Source: Exiguobacterium acetylicum (GTDB lineage Bacteria > Bacillota > Bacilli > Exiguobacteriales > Exiguobacteriaceae). From it: a stretch of DNA of 64,000 nucleotides. The notes beneath the pieces were generated by a model. It searched no databases. It was not told where the DNA came from and saw only the letters and a program-made list of their open reading frames with translations. Made by a program: the position numbers and the translations under genes. Shown here in pieces: positions 35,197-44,012 of this stretch; positions within the stretch are counted from its first letter, which is position 1; each line of letters begins with the position of its first letter. Location of the stretch: contig NZ_CP081878.1 of NCBI RefSeq assembly GCF_022170825.1, forward strand, positions 2,320,001 to 2,384,000, written 5' to 3'.

Positions 35197-36507
35197 TTAA
35201 CGGTCAATGAGTTGAGACGTCACGAGCGCTTTCGCTACGATTTGTGTCCCTTGATACATCTCGACATCGACCTTCCCAAATTTCCGACCGACGTCAAAGA
35301 CATTCGCTCGAATCGTTACCGTACTTTCAATTTGAACGGGTTTAATGAAATAGATGCTGACGTTCTCGATGACGAGGTCACCTTTTTTCATATGACGTAA
35401 CATCCGTGTCGCTCCTTCGACTAGAAGTGTCGTTAAGACACCACTCGAAGCAGTTCCCATGAAGTTTGTCATTTGCGGTGAGACTTCAAGCGATAAGTAC
35501 GGTCCCCGTTCGTCCTCAGCTGCTTTGATTTGTCCTGTAATCAAATCGTCGAATGTCTCCCCGACCTGCGGCTGTCGATTCGCGAGTTGTAATGCTTTTA
35601 AGACATCTTGGCGACTAATGATTCCGAGCAATCGACCATATTGATCGATGACCGGCAACATCTCGATCCCTTCCCAGACCATCTGATGCGCGGAGTTCGT
35701 AACACTCGTACGAATACCGACTGTGATCGGATGCCGCGTCATGACTTTTTCAACAGCCCAGTCATGCGGACGGTCAATGATGTCCTTCGCTGTCACGACA
35801 CCGACGACCTTCATCTGTTCGTCGATGACTGGGTAACGATTGTGTTTTGTCTGTTCGTTTAGCTCATGCCAGCGTGAAATGGGATCCGTCGTCTGTAAAT
35901 AGAACGTGTCATGTAACGGGATTAAGATGTCCGAGACGAGTAAGATTTCCTTTTTGATCAATCGATCATAGATCGCTCGGTTAATCATCGTCGCGACCGT
36001 GAACGTATCATATGACGTCGAAATGATTGGCAACTCCATCTCATCTGCTAATCGTTTCGCATCCTCTGTCGTATCGAATCCACCGGTGATTAATACGGCA
36101 GCCCCTGCTTCAAGCACGAGTTCATGCGCTTTTTCGCGATTTCCAATGATAACGAGACTATCGACATCGATATAACGCATCATCGCTTCGAGTTTCATTG
36201 CGCCAATGACGAATTTCGTCAGTGTCTTGTGTAATCCGTTTCGTCCACCGAGGACCTGACCATCAACGATGTTCACGACTTCCGCAAACGTTAGCTTCTC
36301 GATATTTTCTTTTTGTTTCTTTTTAATCCGAATCGTTCCGACTCGCTCGATCGTCGAAACGAAACCGAGATTCTCCGCTTCCTTGATTGCGCGATAGGCC
36401 GTTCCTTCGGATACGGTCAAGTCCTTCGCGATTTGTCGGACGGAAATCTTCGTTCCGACATCAAGATCTTCGATATGTCGAATGATCTGTTCGTGTTTCG
36501 TAGGCAT
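35197..36507 (-). CDS. ytoI: HTH-DRTGG-CBS-hotdog regulator YtoI
   Basis: A 436-residue multidomain protein. Residues 1-60 form a winged helix-turn-helix (ISVRQIAKDLTVSEGTAYRA), about 75-180 a DRTGG domain (FVIGAMKLEAMMRYIDVDSLVIIGNR region), about 195-310 a CBS pair (ILLVSDILIPLHDTF, VVTAKDI, IISRQDVLKALQL), and about 335-436 a thioesterase-like hotdog fold (GPYLSLEVSPQMTNF, SIYFIKPVQIESTV). The CBS pair should bind an adenine nucleotide and the hotdog an acyl-CoA-like ligand, making it a plausible metabolic sensor, but ligand and targets are unknown. The ATG at 36507 follows GAAGGGAT. Synteny with Bacillus ytoI. Confidence 0.9.
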   Translation of the reverse strand: MPTKHEQIIRHIEDLDVGTKISVRQIAKDLTVSEGTAYRAIKEAENLGFVSTIERVGTIRIKKKQKENIEKLTFAEVVNIVDGQVLGGRNGLHKTLTKFVIGAMKLEAMMRYIDVDSLVIIGNREKAHELVLEAGAAVLITGGFDTTEDAKRLADEMELPIISTSYDTFTVATMINRAIYDRLIKKEILLVSDILIPLHDTFYLQTTDPISRWHELNEQTKHNRYPVIDEQMKVVGVVTAKDIIDRPHDWAVEKVMTRHPITVGIRTSVTNSAHQMVWEGIEMLPVIDQYGRLLGIISRQDVLKALQLANRQPQVGETFDDLITGQIKAAEDERGPYLSLEVSPQMTNFMGTASSGVLTTLLVEGATRMLRHMKKGDLVIENVSIYFIKPVQIESTVTIRANVFDVGRKFGKVDVEMYQGTQIVAKALVTSQLIDR

Positions 36508-36662
36508 ACTGTATCCCTTCTTTTCCTTTTTTCTACTCTCCTGTCATTATACTGTACTACTCTAAAGATGAAAACGTGTACTAGTCTGATTTACGATAAA
36601 TGTTTTTCGAATCGGACGATGGTATACTTATGTAGAAAATGAGTAGAGAGGTGGAGTCATAT

Positions 36663-37766
36663 ATGAGCGAACGTACGAATCAAATTAGTGATTTCTTGAA
36701 AGAACAAGGAATCGATCTAGCTGTCATCACTTCGAAGGCGAATGTCTTTTATTTCTCAGGAGTCTACGCTGAACCCCACGAACGTGTCATGGCGGTCCTC
36801 GTCGACGTAACTGGCAAACACGCATTATTTTGCCCAGCACTCGAAGCAAGCATCGTCGCAGCGAGTCCTTGGGAAGGAGACGTCGTGACGTATGAGGATC
36901 ACGAAAATCCATTCGATCGTCTAGCTGAATTATTCGAGACATTCGAACACTCGAACAACCGGATTGGTATCGAAGGTGAACATATGACGTTCAGCCGCTA
37001 CCAGGAGTTGAGTTCACGTCTCGAGAATGCAGCGATTCTCGATATCGGTGAGTCGCTACAAGGACTACGCTTGAAAAAAACACCAGAAGAGATTGTCATC
37101 CTTCAAGAAGCAGCACAACTTGCGGACGAAGCAATTGAGATTGGGAAACAAGCGATTCGTCCTGGAGTCACAGAAATGGAAGTCATCGCGAAGATCGAAT
37201 ATGAAATGAAGAAAAAAGGTGTCCGTGAGATGTCGTTCGATACGCTTGTCCTATTCGGTGCAAACAGCGCTGATCCGCACGGCGTGCCAGGCGATCGTGT
37301 CATCCAAGATGGCGACTTCGTTCTATTCGATCTAGGTGTCGTCTGGAAAGGCTATTGCTCGGATATTACGCGGACCTTCATTTATGGCGAAGCGAACGAG
37401 GAACAGAAAAAAATCTACGAAACGGTTCGTCGAGCACTCGAAGCTGCGACAGAAGCGAGTCAAATCGGTACGACACTCGGTTCATTAGATAAGGCAGCAC
37501 GTGATGTCATTACTGAAGCTGGATACGGTCAGTACTTCACGCACCGCGTTGGTCACGGACTCGGCATCGAGGTTCACGAATTCCCGTCTCTTGCATCAAA
37601 CAACTTACTGACGGCTGAAGCTGGTATCGTCTATACACTCGAACCAGGCATCTATGTCCCAGGAGTTGGCGGTGTCCGCATCGAAGATGATATTCATCTT
37701 ACTGCTGAAGGTCCTGTTGCGTTGACACGCACACCAAAACACCTTCAATCGATTCCGTCTTCTTAA
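36663..37766 (+). CDS. M24 family Xaa-Pro dipeptidase/aminopeptidase
   Basis: Cytoplasmic dinuclear-metal peptidase cleaving X-Pro bonds. The 367-residue protein has a creatinase-like N-domain (1-125) and a pita-bread catalytic domain with all five metal ligands: Asp in FVLFDLGVVWKGYCSDITRTF (two Asp), His in THRVGHGLGIEVHEFP, Glu in TLEPGIYVPG and Glu in GVRIEDDIHLT. The ATG at 36663 is seven bases after GAGGTGGAG; eight extra codons in the frame precede the SD. It resembles Bacillus YqhT/YkvY/PepQ proteins; which one is orthologous cannot be settled by eye. Divergent from ytoI. Confidence 0.9.
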   Translation: MSERTNQISDFLKEQGIDLAVITSKANVFYFSGVYAEPHERVMAVLVDVTGKHALFCPALEASIVAASPWEGDVVTYEDHENPFDRLAELFETFEHSNNRIGIEGEHMTFSRYQELSSRLENAAILDIGESLQGLRLKKTPEEIVILQEAAQLADEAIEIGKQAIRPGVTEMEVIAKIEYEMKKKGVREMSFDTLVLFGANSADPHGVPGDRVIQDGDFVLFDLGVVWKGYCSDITRTFIYGEANEEQKKIYETVRRALEAATEASQIGTTLGSLDKAARDVITEAGYGQYFTHRVGHGLGIEVHEFPSLASNNLLTAEAGIVYTLEPGIYVPGVGGVRIEDDIHLTAEGPVALTRTPKHLQSIPSS

Positions 37767-37781
37767 GTCAAAAACGATACG

Positions 37782-37817
37782 AAAACACCTAAGCTAGTCG
37801 ATAGCTTAGGTGTTTTT
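37782..37817. terminator. Bidirectional terminator between the peptidase and SDR genes
   Basis: AACACCTAAGCTA and TAGCTTAGGTGTT form a 13-bp stem around GTCGA, with A and T runs on both sides, serving two convergent genes. Confidence 0.9.
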
Positions 37818-37822
37818 CATGT

Positions 37823-38548
37823 TCATTTACGTGATTGATGGACGACGTTGACGCCACCTGTCACATCAAGAATTGCTCCTGTGATCATGCTCGATTCTTC
37901 TGCAAGTAAGAAGGAGATAGCCCGAGCGATGTCTTCTCCGACACCTGTTCTTCCGACTGGTGTCGCTTCATCTTGCTCCGCTTCAGAAATTCGCTTCGTT
38001 TTATTGTCACCGACGATATTTCCGGGATTGACCATATTGACTGTAATACCATGTTCCGCTTCTTCAAGCGCCACACTCTTCGTCAAACTCACCATACCGC
38101 TTTTAGCAGCCGCGAATGCTGCCCGGCATACCCACCCTGGAGCCGTTGCGCTTTCCGGAAAACCATAGGTGATGATCCGACCATATTCTTGCTCGCGCAT
38201 GACAGGCAACACTTGACGCAACAACCAAAAACTAGCGGTCAGATTCCCAGTGATGACTTCATTCCATTCTTGATCGGTGTAATCGACTAATGCTTTCCGT
38301 TCAAAGATATAGGGTCCTGCATTAAGTATCAACGCATCGATTCGACCTTGTCCGTCAATCGCTTGTTGAGTTGCGCGCTTCAATTCTTCTTGGTTCGTCA
38401 CATCTGCTTGAATCGTCACTAGATTCGGATGTTCGAACTCGGGTTCAGATCGATGAAACGCCGTTACTTTCCATCCTTCTTCCAGTAACTGGCGTGTCAC
38501 TCGCTCTCCCAGTCCTTTTGTACCTGCCGTAATTAATGCGTGCCTCAT
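37823..38548 (-). CDS. Short-chain dehydrogenase/reductase (FabG-like, YtkK-like)
   Basis: A 241-residue classical SDR. It has the cofactor motif ALITAGTKGLGERVTR (residues 4-19), ALILNAGPY, and a catalytic region in which the usual Tyr-x-x-x-Lys is less clear: after YGRIITYGFPESA comes CRAAFAAAKSGMVSLTKS, where the position of the Tyr is taken by Phe or another residue (AAFAAAKSG). If so, reductase activity may be altered. The ATG at 38548 follows AAAGGGGGCG; the open frame runs 52 codons further over the divergent promoter of the stress gene and is rejected. Position resembles Bacillus ytkK. Confidence 0.85.
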   Translation of the reverse strand: MRHALITAGTKGLGERVTRQLLEEGWKVTAFHRSEPEFEHPNLVTIQADVTNQEELKRATQQAIDGQGRIDALILNAGPYIFERKALVDYTDQEWNEVITGNLTASFWLLRQVLPVMREQEYGRIITYGFPESATAPGWVCRAAFAAAKSGMVSLTKSVALEEAEHGITVNMVNPGNIVGDNKTKRISEAEQDEATPVGRTGVGEDIARAISFLLAEESSMITGAILDVTGGVNVVHQSRK

Positions 38549-38650
38549 CTTGGCATCGCCCCCTTTCACTGACTCCATCTTACGACGTAATCGAAAGGAA
38601 GGACAATTTTTAGAACTCGTTGAATGTTTCGTCCGCTTCCAATGAGAGAA

Positions 38651-38659
38651 TGGTATAAT
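38651..38659 (+). promoter_or_regulatory. Extended -10 promoter for the universal stress gene
   Basis: TGGTATAAT, TG-N-TATAAT extended -10 without a good -35, about 40 bases before the start codon at 38703. Confidence 0.5.
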
Positions 38660-38702
38660 TAGGGTGTACTCATCATATCGATTACGAAGGGATGGATTCA
38701 TC

Positions 38703-39140
38703 ATGGCAATCGTCTATCATAATGTACTTGTAGCAGTAGATGGCTCAAAAGAGGCAGAACGTGCCTTCGAGACGGCAATCGATGTTTCACTGCGAAATGA
38801 TGCAAAACTCATCATCGCACACGTCATTGATACACGGACATTCGCAACAGTAGAAGCATATGACCGTACCATCACGGAACGTGCCGAGTCTTACGCGAAG
38901 GAATTGTTAGACGAATATGTCAAGACCGCTCAAGATCGCGGTGTACAGGAAGTCGAAGTGGCGATTGAATACGGTTCACCAAAAGTAACGATCGCAAAAA
39001 AACTCGCCCCTAATCACGATGCTGATTTAATCATCTGTGGCGCGACCGGTTTAAACGCTGTTGAGCGTTTCTTCATCGGTAGTGTCTCTGAGAGCATTAC
39101 GCGTTATGCAAAATGTGATGTCTTGATCGTCCGTTTATGA
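38703..39140 (+). CDS. Universal stress protein UspA family
   Basis: A 145-residue single-domain Usp protein. It begins NVLVAVDGSKEAERAFETAI, the conserved VAVDGS start, and ends in the ATP-binding motif LIICGATGLNAVERFFIGSVSESI (G-2x-G-9x-G-S/T), so ATP binding is expected. These proteins help survival in stasis and stress; the exact target is unknown. The ATG at 38703 is preceded by GAAGGGAT at ten bases; earlier codons of the frame are upstream of the SD. It stands alone, divergent from the SDR gene, with a terminator right after it. Confidence 0.92.
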   Translation: MAIVYHNVLVAVDGSKEAERAFETAIDVSLRNDAKLIIAHVIDTRTFATVEAYDRTITERAESYAKELLDEYVKTAQDRGVQEVEVAIEYGSPKVTIAKKLAPNHDADLIICGATGLNAVERFFIGSVSESITRYAKCDVLIVRL

Positions 39141-39160
39141 ACCACTCTTCTCTGAAACTG

Positions 39161-39193
39161 ACCTGTCTTCCTAAAAAGGAAGACAGGTCTTTT
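39161..39193 (+). terminator. Terminator of the universal stress gene
   Basis: ACCTGTCTTCC pairs with GGAAGACAGGT around six bases, followed by CTTTTGG. Confidence 0.75.
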
Positions 39194-39207
39194 GGCGCTC
39201 CATTCAA

Positions 39208-39240
39208 ACAAAAAACCATCGAACCGATGTCCGATGGTTT
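39208..39240 (-). terminator. Terminator of the SH3/3D-domain gene
   Basis: Minus strand AAACCATCG and CGATGGTTT stem with ten-base loop, continuing into TTTTTG, four bases after the stop. Confidence 0.8.
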
Positions 39241-39244
39241 GAAA

Positions 39245-39850
39245 TCATTTGTATTTTACTGTGACCGTACGGCGACCCCAGTTGAATGCTTCTGAACGTG
39301 AGTAGTAAAGGATATCGAGCTTCTTGCCTTTGATGGCACCGCCAGTATCAGCAGCTGTATATGTCCCTTTTAACTTCCCTTTGTAATACACTTTGACTGT
39401 CGAACGAAGTGGGATGACACGTGGATCAACGGCTACGACTTTCTTTTTAGAGCTTTTGATGTTCCAACCAATTGCTGTCAGGTTACCACTACCTGGATCA
39501 TACGGTGTATAAGCTGTCGCACTCACATTCGTGACTGTTTTCCAACCACCCGTAGATTGTTTTTTCGAACTGCTTGATGTCACGACTTTCGAGTAGCTTG
39601 CGCTGAGATAAGCTGTTTTTCCTTTGTAGCTTACTTTATACCAGTTACCCGTTTTTGCTTTGTACGATAATGTTTGATTCTTATATAGAAGACCGAGTTT
39701 TTTCGAAGAAGTAGTAGCTTTCTGACGAATGACTAGGCTATCGACTGTTGACTTGACGTTTTTCTTAGTTGCAGCTTCCGCTTGAAGACCTGCGAACGAA
39801 CTGAGTGCTAACACGACCGTTAAAACACTTGCGAGCATTCGTTTCATCAT
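39245..39850 (-). CDS. Secreted SH3b plus 3D-domain cell wall protein
   Basis: A 201-residue exported protein with signal peptide (MMKRMLASVLTVVLALSSFA, cleavage after AEA), one bacterial SH3 domain (about 34-90; LVIRQKATTSSKKLGLLY, NWYKVSYKGKTAYLSASY) and a C-terminal 3D domain (about 107-201) whose three conserved Asp appear in YDPGSG, VAVDPRVIPL and TAADTGGAIKG. The 3D fold is shared with peptidoglycan hydrolases of the YabE/YocH/MltA type, so a wall-remodelling role is likely. GGAGGAGA precedes ATG-ATG at 39850. A half-matched WalR-like direct repeat lies 106 bp upstream. The region 39851-40154 is AT-rich with no other gene. Confidence 0.88.
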   Translation of the reverse strand: MMKRMLASVLTVVLALSSFAGLQAEAATKKNVKSTVDSLVIRQKATTSSKKLGLLYKNQTLSYKAKTGNWYKVSYKGKTAYLSASYSKVVTSSSSKKQSTGGWKTVTNVSATAYTPYDPGSGNLTAIGWNIKSSKKKVVAVDPRVIPLRSTVKVYYKGKLKGTYTAADTGGAIKGKKLDILYYSRSEAFNWGRRTVTVKYK

Positions 39851-39955
39851 GTATTTTCTCCTCCATCATTGTTTCGTGTTTGTTAACTGAGATTAATATA
39901 CATGACAAAACGAGGTAGTGCCGTTACATATAGACCACAAAAACATGTCTGTACT

Positions 39956-39972
39956 ATTACTTTTATGTTACA
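39956..39972 (-). promoter_or_regulatory. Candidate WalR direct repeat upstream of the 3D-domain gene
   Basis: Minus strand TGTAAC, five bases, AGTAAT: the WalR consensus is two TGTWAH hexamers separated by five bases, here with one mismatch. YocH-type wall hydrolases are classic WalR targets. Very AT-rich surroundings raise the chance rate. Confidence 0.35.
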
Positions 39973-40106
39973 AATGACTCATTTTTTTAAGAAATCATCC
40001 TTTTTCGGGTTTATTTTTACAAAGATGACGATTCATTTTTTGTTATATGACAAACACCGTAACAATAGATTGTACGTTCGTATATTTTATTTTTAGATTG
40101 TACCCT

Positions 40107-40145
40107 AAAAAAGGATCGAATCGTCATAATAACGATTCGATCCTT
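40107..40145 (-). terminator. ackA terminator
   Basis: AAGGATCGAATCGT and ACGATTCGATCCTT form a perfect 14-bp stem, followed by TTTTTTAG on the minus strand. Confidence 0.93.
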
Positions 40146-40154
40146 CCGTAAGAA

Positions 40155-41366
40155 TTATGCGTTTTGAGCAACCAATCCACCAACACGAACTGTATCGCGA
40201 GCAATCATCAATTCTTCATTCGTTGGAATGATGATGACTTTAACTGGTGAGTGTGGGTAGTTAATGAAGAGTTCTTCTCCACGAGCCCCGTTGTTGAGCG
40301 ATGGATCCCAGTAAACGCCCATGAATTCAAGACCACGTAAGACACGCTCACGGATTGAATCTGAGTTTTCTCCGACACCTGCTGTGAAGATGATGGCATC
40401 AACACCGTTCATCTCAGCAGCGTATTGCCCGATGTAACCGTGAATACGGTTCGCGAAGATACGGAGTGCCATCTCTGAACGGTGGTTTCCTTCTTTCGCA
40501 GCCGTTTGGACATCACGCAAGTCACTTGAGAGACCTGATAAACCGTAGATCCCAGATTCTTTGTTCATGACATTCAAGACGTCTTCTGCTGTTTTCCCTG
40601 TTTTCTCCATCAAGAATGGAATCAAAGCTGGGTCAAGCGAACCAGAACGTGTTCCCATCGTAATCCCCTCAAGCGGCGTGAAGCCCATCGTCGTATCGAT
40701 TGATTCGCCACCAGAAACGGCTGCGATCGATGCTCCGCTACCTAAGTGACACGAGATTAAACGGAGGTCTTTTAGTGGACGACCGAGTAATTCAGATGCA
40801 CGTTCCGTAACGTATTTGTGGCTCGTTCCGTGGAAACCGTATTTACGGATACCGTATTCTGTATAGTAATCATACGGCAAGCTGTAAAGGAAGTTTTCTT
40901 CCGGCATCGTTTGGTGGAATGCTGTATCGAAGACCGCTACTTGTGGTACTTCTGGAAGCAATGCTTGGAATGCTCGAATTCCGATCAAGTTTGGTGGAAT
41001 ATGAAGTGGTCCAAGTTCTGTATACGACTCGATATCATGCATGACTTCGTCAGTGATCAATACAGAGTCAGCATATTTCTCTTTACCATGAAGAACACGG
41101 TGTCCAACACCTTTAATCTCATCATAAGAAGAGATGATTCCGAACTCCATCAATTTTTCGAGTGATAACTCGACTGCTTCTTTATGTGTAGCAAGTGGGA
41201 GAACATCTGTATACTTCTGTCCTTCACCATATTTAATCGTAAAGATTGCATCGTCTTTACCAACACGTTCAACGAGTCCGATTGCGATCATCGTTTCGTT
41301 CGGCATTTCGAGCAATTGGAACTTCAAAGACGAACTACCTGCGTTTACCGCCATAATTTTTGCCAT
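40155..41366 (-). CDS. ackA: Acetate kinase
   Basis: Interconverts acetyl phosphate plus ADP and acetate plus ATP; with Pta it drives acetate overflow. The 403-residue ASKHA-fold protein begins [18 protein letters not shown], has the substrate pocket [11 protein letters not shown] and the conserved [13 protein letters not shown] (catalytic His about 185), GSGASIAAV, and the ATP site FTAGVGENS. The ATG at 41366 follows AAAAGGGGA; the frame's 12 extra codons are upstream of the SD. A SigA promoter is at 41446-41474. No good cre site was found here, unlike Bacillus ackA. Confidence 0.96.
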   Translation of the reverse strand: MAKIMAVNAGSSSLKFQLLEMPNETMIAIGLVERVGKDDAIFTIKYGEGQKYTDVLPLATHKEAVELSLEKLMEFGIISSYDEIKGVGHRVLHGKEKYADSVLITDEVMHDIESYTELGPLHIPPNLIGIRAFQALLPEVPQVAVFDTAFHQTMPEENFLYSLPYDYYTEYGIRKYGFHGTSHKYVTERASELLGRPLKDLRLISCHLGSGASIAAVSGGESIDTTMGFTPLEGITMGTRSGSLDPALIPFLMEKTGKTAEDVLNVMNKESGIYGLSGLSSDLRDVQTAAKEGNHRSEMALRIFANRIHGYIGQYAAEMNGVDAIIFTAGVGENSDSIRERVLRGLEFMGVYWDPSLNNGARGEELFINYPHSPVKVIIIPTNEELMIARDTVRVGGLVAQNA

Positions 41367-41445
41367 GATTTTTCCCCTTTTCCATTTGAATCCAATGAAC
41401 ATTCACATCTGTTTAGGTTTTCTTCTATTTCTGTTCTACAACTAG

Positions 41446-41474
41446 AATAGTCAAATTAACGACAGATTTCAATC
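41446..41474 (-). promoter_or_regulatory. ackA promoter
   Basis: Minus strand TTGAAA (41469-41474), 17 bases, TATTCT (41446-41451), about 80 bases before the start codon. It lies between the ytxK stop and ackA. Confidence 0.65.
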
Positions 41475-41486
41475 ACTTTGCGTAAT

Positions 41487-42395
41487 TCATTTTAATTCTG
41501 TGTTAATCCATTCATCGATCTGTTTCACCATACCGCCAAACGAACGGGCATCTGTGAAGGATGGCAACTCAGCAAGTAATGCTTGTTTCGGCATCTTCAT
41601 GCCAGCTAAATGATTGCGAACGATCAAGTAGCTTTTTGCTGCCTGTTCTTGCTTGAACATCGTGAGTGGTAACTGCAAAATACCGATGACATGTGCTTTT
41701 GATTCGAAGTACTGTTTTAACTTTCCTTCAGTATCATGCTGGAACAGTCCGTTTGGAATGACGAAGACACCGAATCCACCTGGTTTGACGTATTGCATCG
41801 CTTGTTCGATCAACAAGAAATGACTATAGCTCATGCCTTCGTCTCGTTTCAAGATGTAAGAAGCAGCTGCCTCCTCATCCGGATAATAGCCGACAGGAAG
41901 ATCAGCCATCGCAAGATCAACGGGATCAAGTAACAACGGTCGTAATGCATCTTGATGGGTATACGTGACTGGATAATCCAGCAGTTCCGTCACCGCTGCC
42001 GATAAACGGATCAACGTCTCATCCACCTCAACTGCTTCAGCGGATGTACCTGTTGAAAGCTGACTTAAGACAGCATGTAACATACCACCTGTTCCACTTC
42101 CTAATTCAAGTAGCCGAATGTCCTCCTTACCTACCAATTTCCCGATTAGATAACCAGCAAACAAAGCGACACTGTCTGGTGTCGGTAAGTGGTTCGGTTG
42201 TGCTTGTTTCATCCCTTCGAGAATAGCGAGGGATACTGCCTTGCGAATGACCTCTTTGTCTACATTTTCTGTGTGACGATCATTCAGTCGATCAATCACC
42301 GTCGTCAACGCTTCTAAATATGGCATATCGAGATCACGTTCGATTTGTTTTGTTTGACGTGTCAATTCCTTATATAACTTTTCTAACGGCTCCAT
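41487..42395 (-). CDS. ytxK: Class I SAM-dependent methyltransferase YtxK
   Basis: A 302-residue protein with a SAM-binding domain (IRLLELGSGTGGMLHAVLSQ, about 100-120) and an N6-adenine-methylase-like signature MADLPVGYYPDEEAA, where the usual NPPY reads DLPVGYYP. This places it with YtxK proteins that look like solitary type I/II modification subunits; the methylated substrate is not known. The start ATG at 42395 (MEPLEKLYKEL) follows GGAGAGG with nine bases; MTYMEPL would place the ATG against the SD. It lies 91 nt before ackA and just after the tpx hairpin, the Bacillus order tpx-ytxK-ackA. Confidence 0.88.
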   Translation of the reverse strand: MEPLEKLYKELTRQTKQIERDLDMPYLEALTTVIDRLNDRHTENVDKEVIRKAVSLAILEGMKQAQPNHLPTPDSVALFAGYLIGKLVGKEDIRLLELGSGTGGMLHAVLSQLSTGTSAEAVEVDETLIRLSAAVTELLDYPVTYTHQDALRPLLLDPVDLAMADLPVGYYPDEEAAASYILKRDEGMSYSHFLLIEQAMQYVKPGGFGVFVIPNGLFQHDTEGKLKQYFESKAHVIGILQLPLTMFKQEQAAKSYLIVRNHLAGMKMPKQALLAELPSFTDARSFGGMVKQIDEWINTELK

Positions 42396-42411
42396 GTACG
42401 TCATCCTCTCC

Positions 42412-42448
42412 AAAACGAAACGGCCCCCCGTATAGCGGGAGCCGTTTC
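42412..42448 (-). terminator. tpx terminator
   Basis: GAAACGGC and GCCGTTTC enclose a GC-rich inner stem (TCCCGC with GGGGG); GTTTTGG follows. Weak U-tract, so partial readthrough into ytxK is likely. Confidence 0.65.
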
Positions 42449-42495
42449 TATCATTAGTTCCATTGTAACGCTTCAGCGGCGTTTGTAAACCATTC

Positions 42496-42987
42496 TTACT
42501 TCGCTTCACGCGCTGCAGCGAGTGCTGCTTCGAAATTGACTTCGTCTGTCGATTCTTCGAGGTATTCGACATACGTGATTTCGTTGTTCGAATTAAGAAC
42601 GAAGACAGAGCGAGCAAGTAAACGTAATTCTTCGATTGCTACACCATACTGTGTACCGAATGAAAGATCACGGTGATCGGACAACGTTACGACTTGATCA
42701 AGACCGCTTGAAGCACACCAACGACGTTGTGCGAACGGAAGATCGTTTGAGATCGTCATGACCGTCACACCCTCGATCGTTGCTGCTTCTTCGTTGAACT
42801 TACGCGTCTGTGCATCACATACGCCTGTGTCGATCGATGGAACGACACTGATGATTCGAACACCTTGATATGTATCGCGTGTTACAGGTGATAAGTCGTT
42901 AGCAAGAACTTGAAAGTCAGGTGCTGTTTGTCCGACTTGAACAGACGTACCTTGCAGTGTAATTGGATTTCCTTTGAATGTTGCCAT
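42496..42987 (-). CDS. tpx: Thiol peroxidase
   Basis: Atypical 2-Cys peroxiredoxin that reduces peroxides using thioredoxin. The 163-residue protein has the peroxidatic Cys in [18 protein letters not shown] (about 58) and the resolving Cys in [12 protein letters not shown] (about 92), the spacing that defines Tpx. The ATG at 42987 follows AAAGGGG. Together with katA and msrC it forms the peroxide-defence set in this window. It is located upstream of ytxK as in Bacillus. Confidence 0.96.
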   Translation of the reverse strand: MATFKGNPITLQGTSVQVGQTAPDFQVLANDLSPVTRDTYQGVRIISVVPSIDTGVCDAQTRKFNEEAATIEGVTVMTISNDLPFAQRRWCASSGLDQVVTLSDHRDLSFGTQYGVAIEELRLLARSVFVLNSNNEITYVEYLEESTDEVNFEAALAAAREAK

Positions 42988-43158
42988 GTGAATTCCCCTT
43001 TTCCCCTGATCGGATATACTTTATTTTCTATTTAACTATAGGAATGATCTGAGAAGATGGCAAGCATTCTGCTACAATTCATGGTCTTCAGTATCCGTCT
43101 TTCCGAAAAACAGGTATAATGAAAGAGTTCATGAAACGCTTTCAAGGGGGAATTAACC

Positions 43159-43974
43159 ATGGCTCGAAATAATGTCTACCTGTACTACCGAAATACACAA
43201 AGACACGAGACGCAGGTACGAAAGTTAATCGATGTCGGAACACGATACGGGTTGAATGTCGTCCAAGATCATCGACAAGCAAACATCATCGTTTCGATTG
43301 GTGGAGATGGAGCGTTTCTGCAAGCCGCACGTTTCACCGGTTTCCGTGATGACGCAATCTATGTTGGATTCGCCGAGGGACCAAACTCGTTCTATTGTGA
43401 TTTCGATATCAATGACCTTTCCGCTGTTGAAGCCATCTTTAAGGAGACAGGTAATCGTGTCTCGGATGGTGAAATCGAAGTGCGTCGTTACCCATTGCTT
43501 GAGGCATCCATCAACGGTGGACCACCGATGCTTTGTCTAAACGAATGTTCTGTTAAGTCAAGCATCATCAAGTCACTTGCAATCGAAGTCTATATCGACG
43601 ACTTCCTATTTGAGACATTCCGTGGGGATGGAATGGTCATCTCAACACCAACTGGCTCAACGGCTTATAATAAGTCGCTCTCAGGTGCAATCGTCGATCC
43701 GTTGATTCATTGTCTTCAAGTCAGCGAAATTGCTTCCGTCAACAACAACCGGTACCGGACGCTTGGTTCTGCATTCCTACTGAACCGCGGACGGAAACTC
43801 TCATTACGTATCATTGAGGACGGAAACGATTATCCGATCATCGGGATGGATAACGAAGCACTCAGTCTGACACGGACGGATTCAGTCGATATCCAGCTCT
43901 CTGAAAAAGAACTGAAAACCGTCAAATTGACGAACAATACATTTTGGCATAAGATTCAACGCTCATTCTTATGA
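43159..43974 (+). CDS. nadK: NAD kinase
   Basis: Phosphorylates NAD to NADP. The 271-residue protein has the nucleotide motif IIVSIGGDGAFLQAAR (GGDG at about 49-52), NECSV at about 126 where the Asn-Glu pair binds NAD, and STPTGSTAYNKSLSGAIVDP (about 158-175). The ATG at 43159 follows AAGGGGG. Position after tpx and ytxK matches the second NAD kinase of Bacillus (YtdI/NadK2), so a second paralogue may exist elsewhere. Its terminator overlaps the following regulator's promoter. Confidence 0.93.
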   Translation: MARNNVYLYYRNTQRHETQVRKLIDVGTRYGLNVVQDHRQANIIVSIGGDGAFLQAARFTGFRDDAIYVGFAEGPNSFYCDFDINDLSAVEAIFKETGNRVSDGEIEVRRYPLLEASINGGPPMLCLNECSVKSSIIKSLAIEVYIDDFLFETFRGDGMVISTPTGSTAYNKSLSGAIVDPLIHCLQVSEIASVNNNRYRTLGSAFLLNRGRKLSLRIIEDGNDYPIIGMDNEALSLTRTDSVDIQLSEKELKTVKLTNNTFWHKIQRSFL

Positions 43975-43978
43975 CAAC

Positions 43979-44012
43979 AAAAAAATCTGCCTCCTCGGGC
44001 AGATTTTTTTGT
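43979..44012 (+). terminator. nadK terminator
   Basis: AATCTGCC pairs with GGGCAGATT, flanked by A and T runs (seven T follow). The T-run leads straight into the -35 of the tipA-like promoter. Confidence 0.9.

Noticed and set aside
38549-38704. Upstream extension of the SDR frame to 38704
   Set aside because: It would overlap the promoter and start of the divergent stress gene and lacks an SD; ATG at 38548 has AAAGGGGG.
41367-41500. Search for a cre site at ackA
   Set aside because: Best candidates had several mismatches in the core CG-flanking bases; not reported although Bacillus ackA has cre sites.
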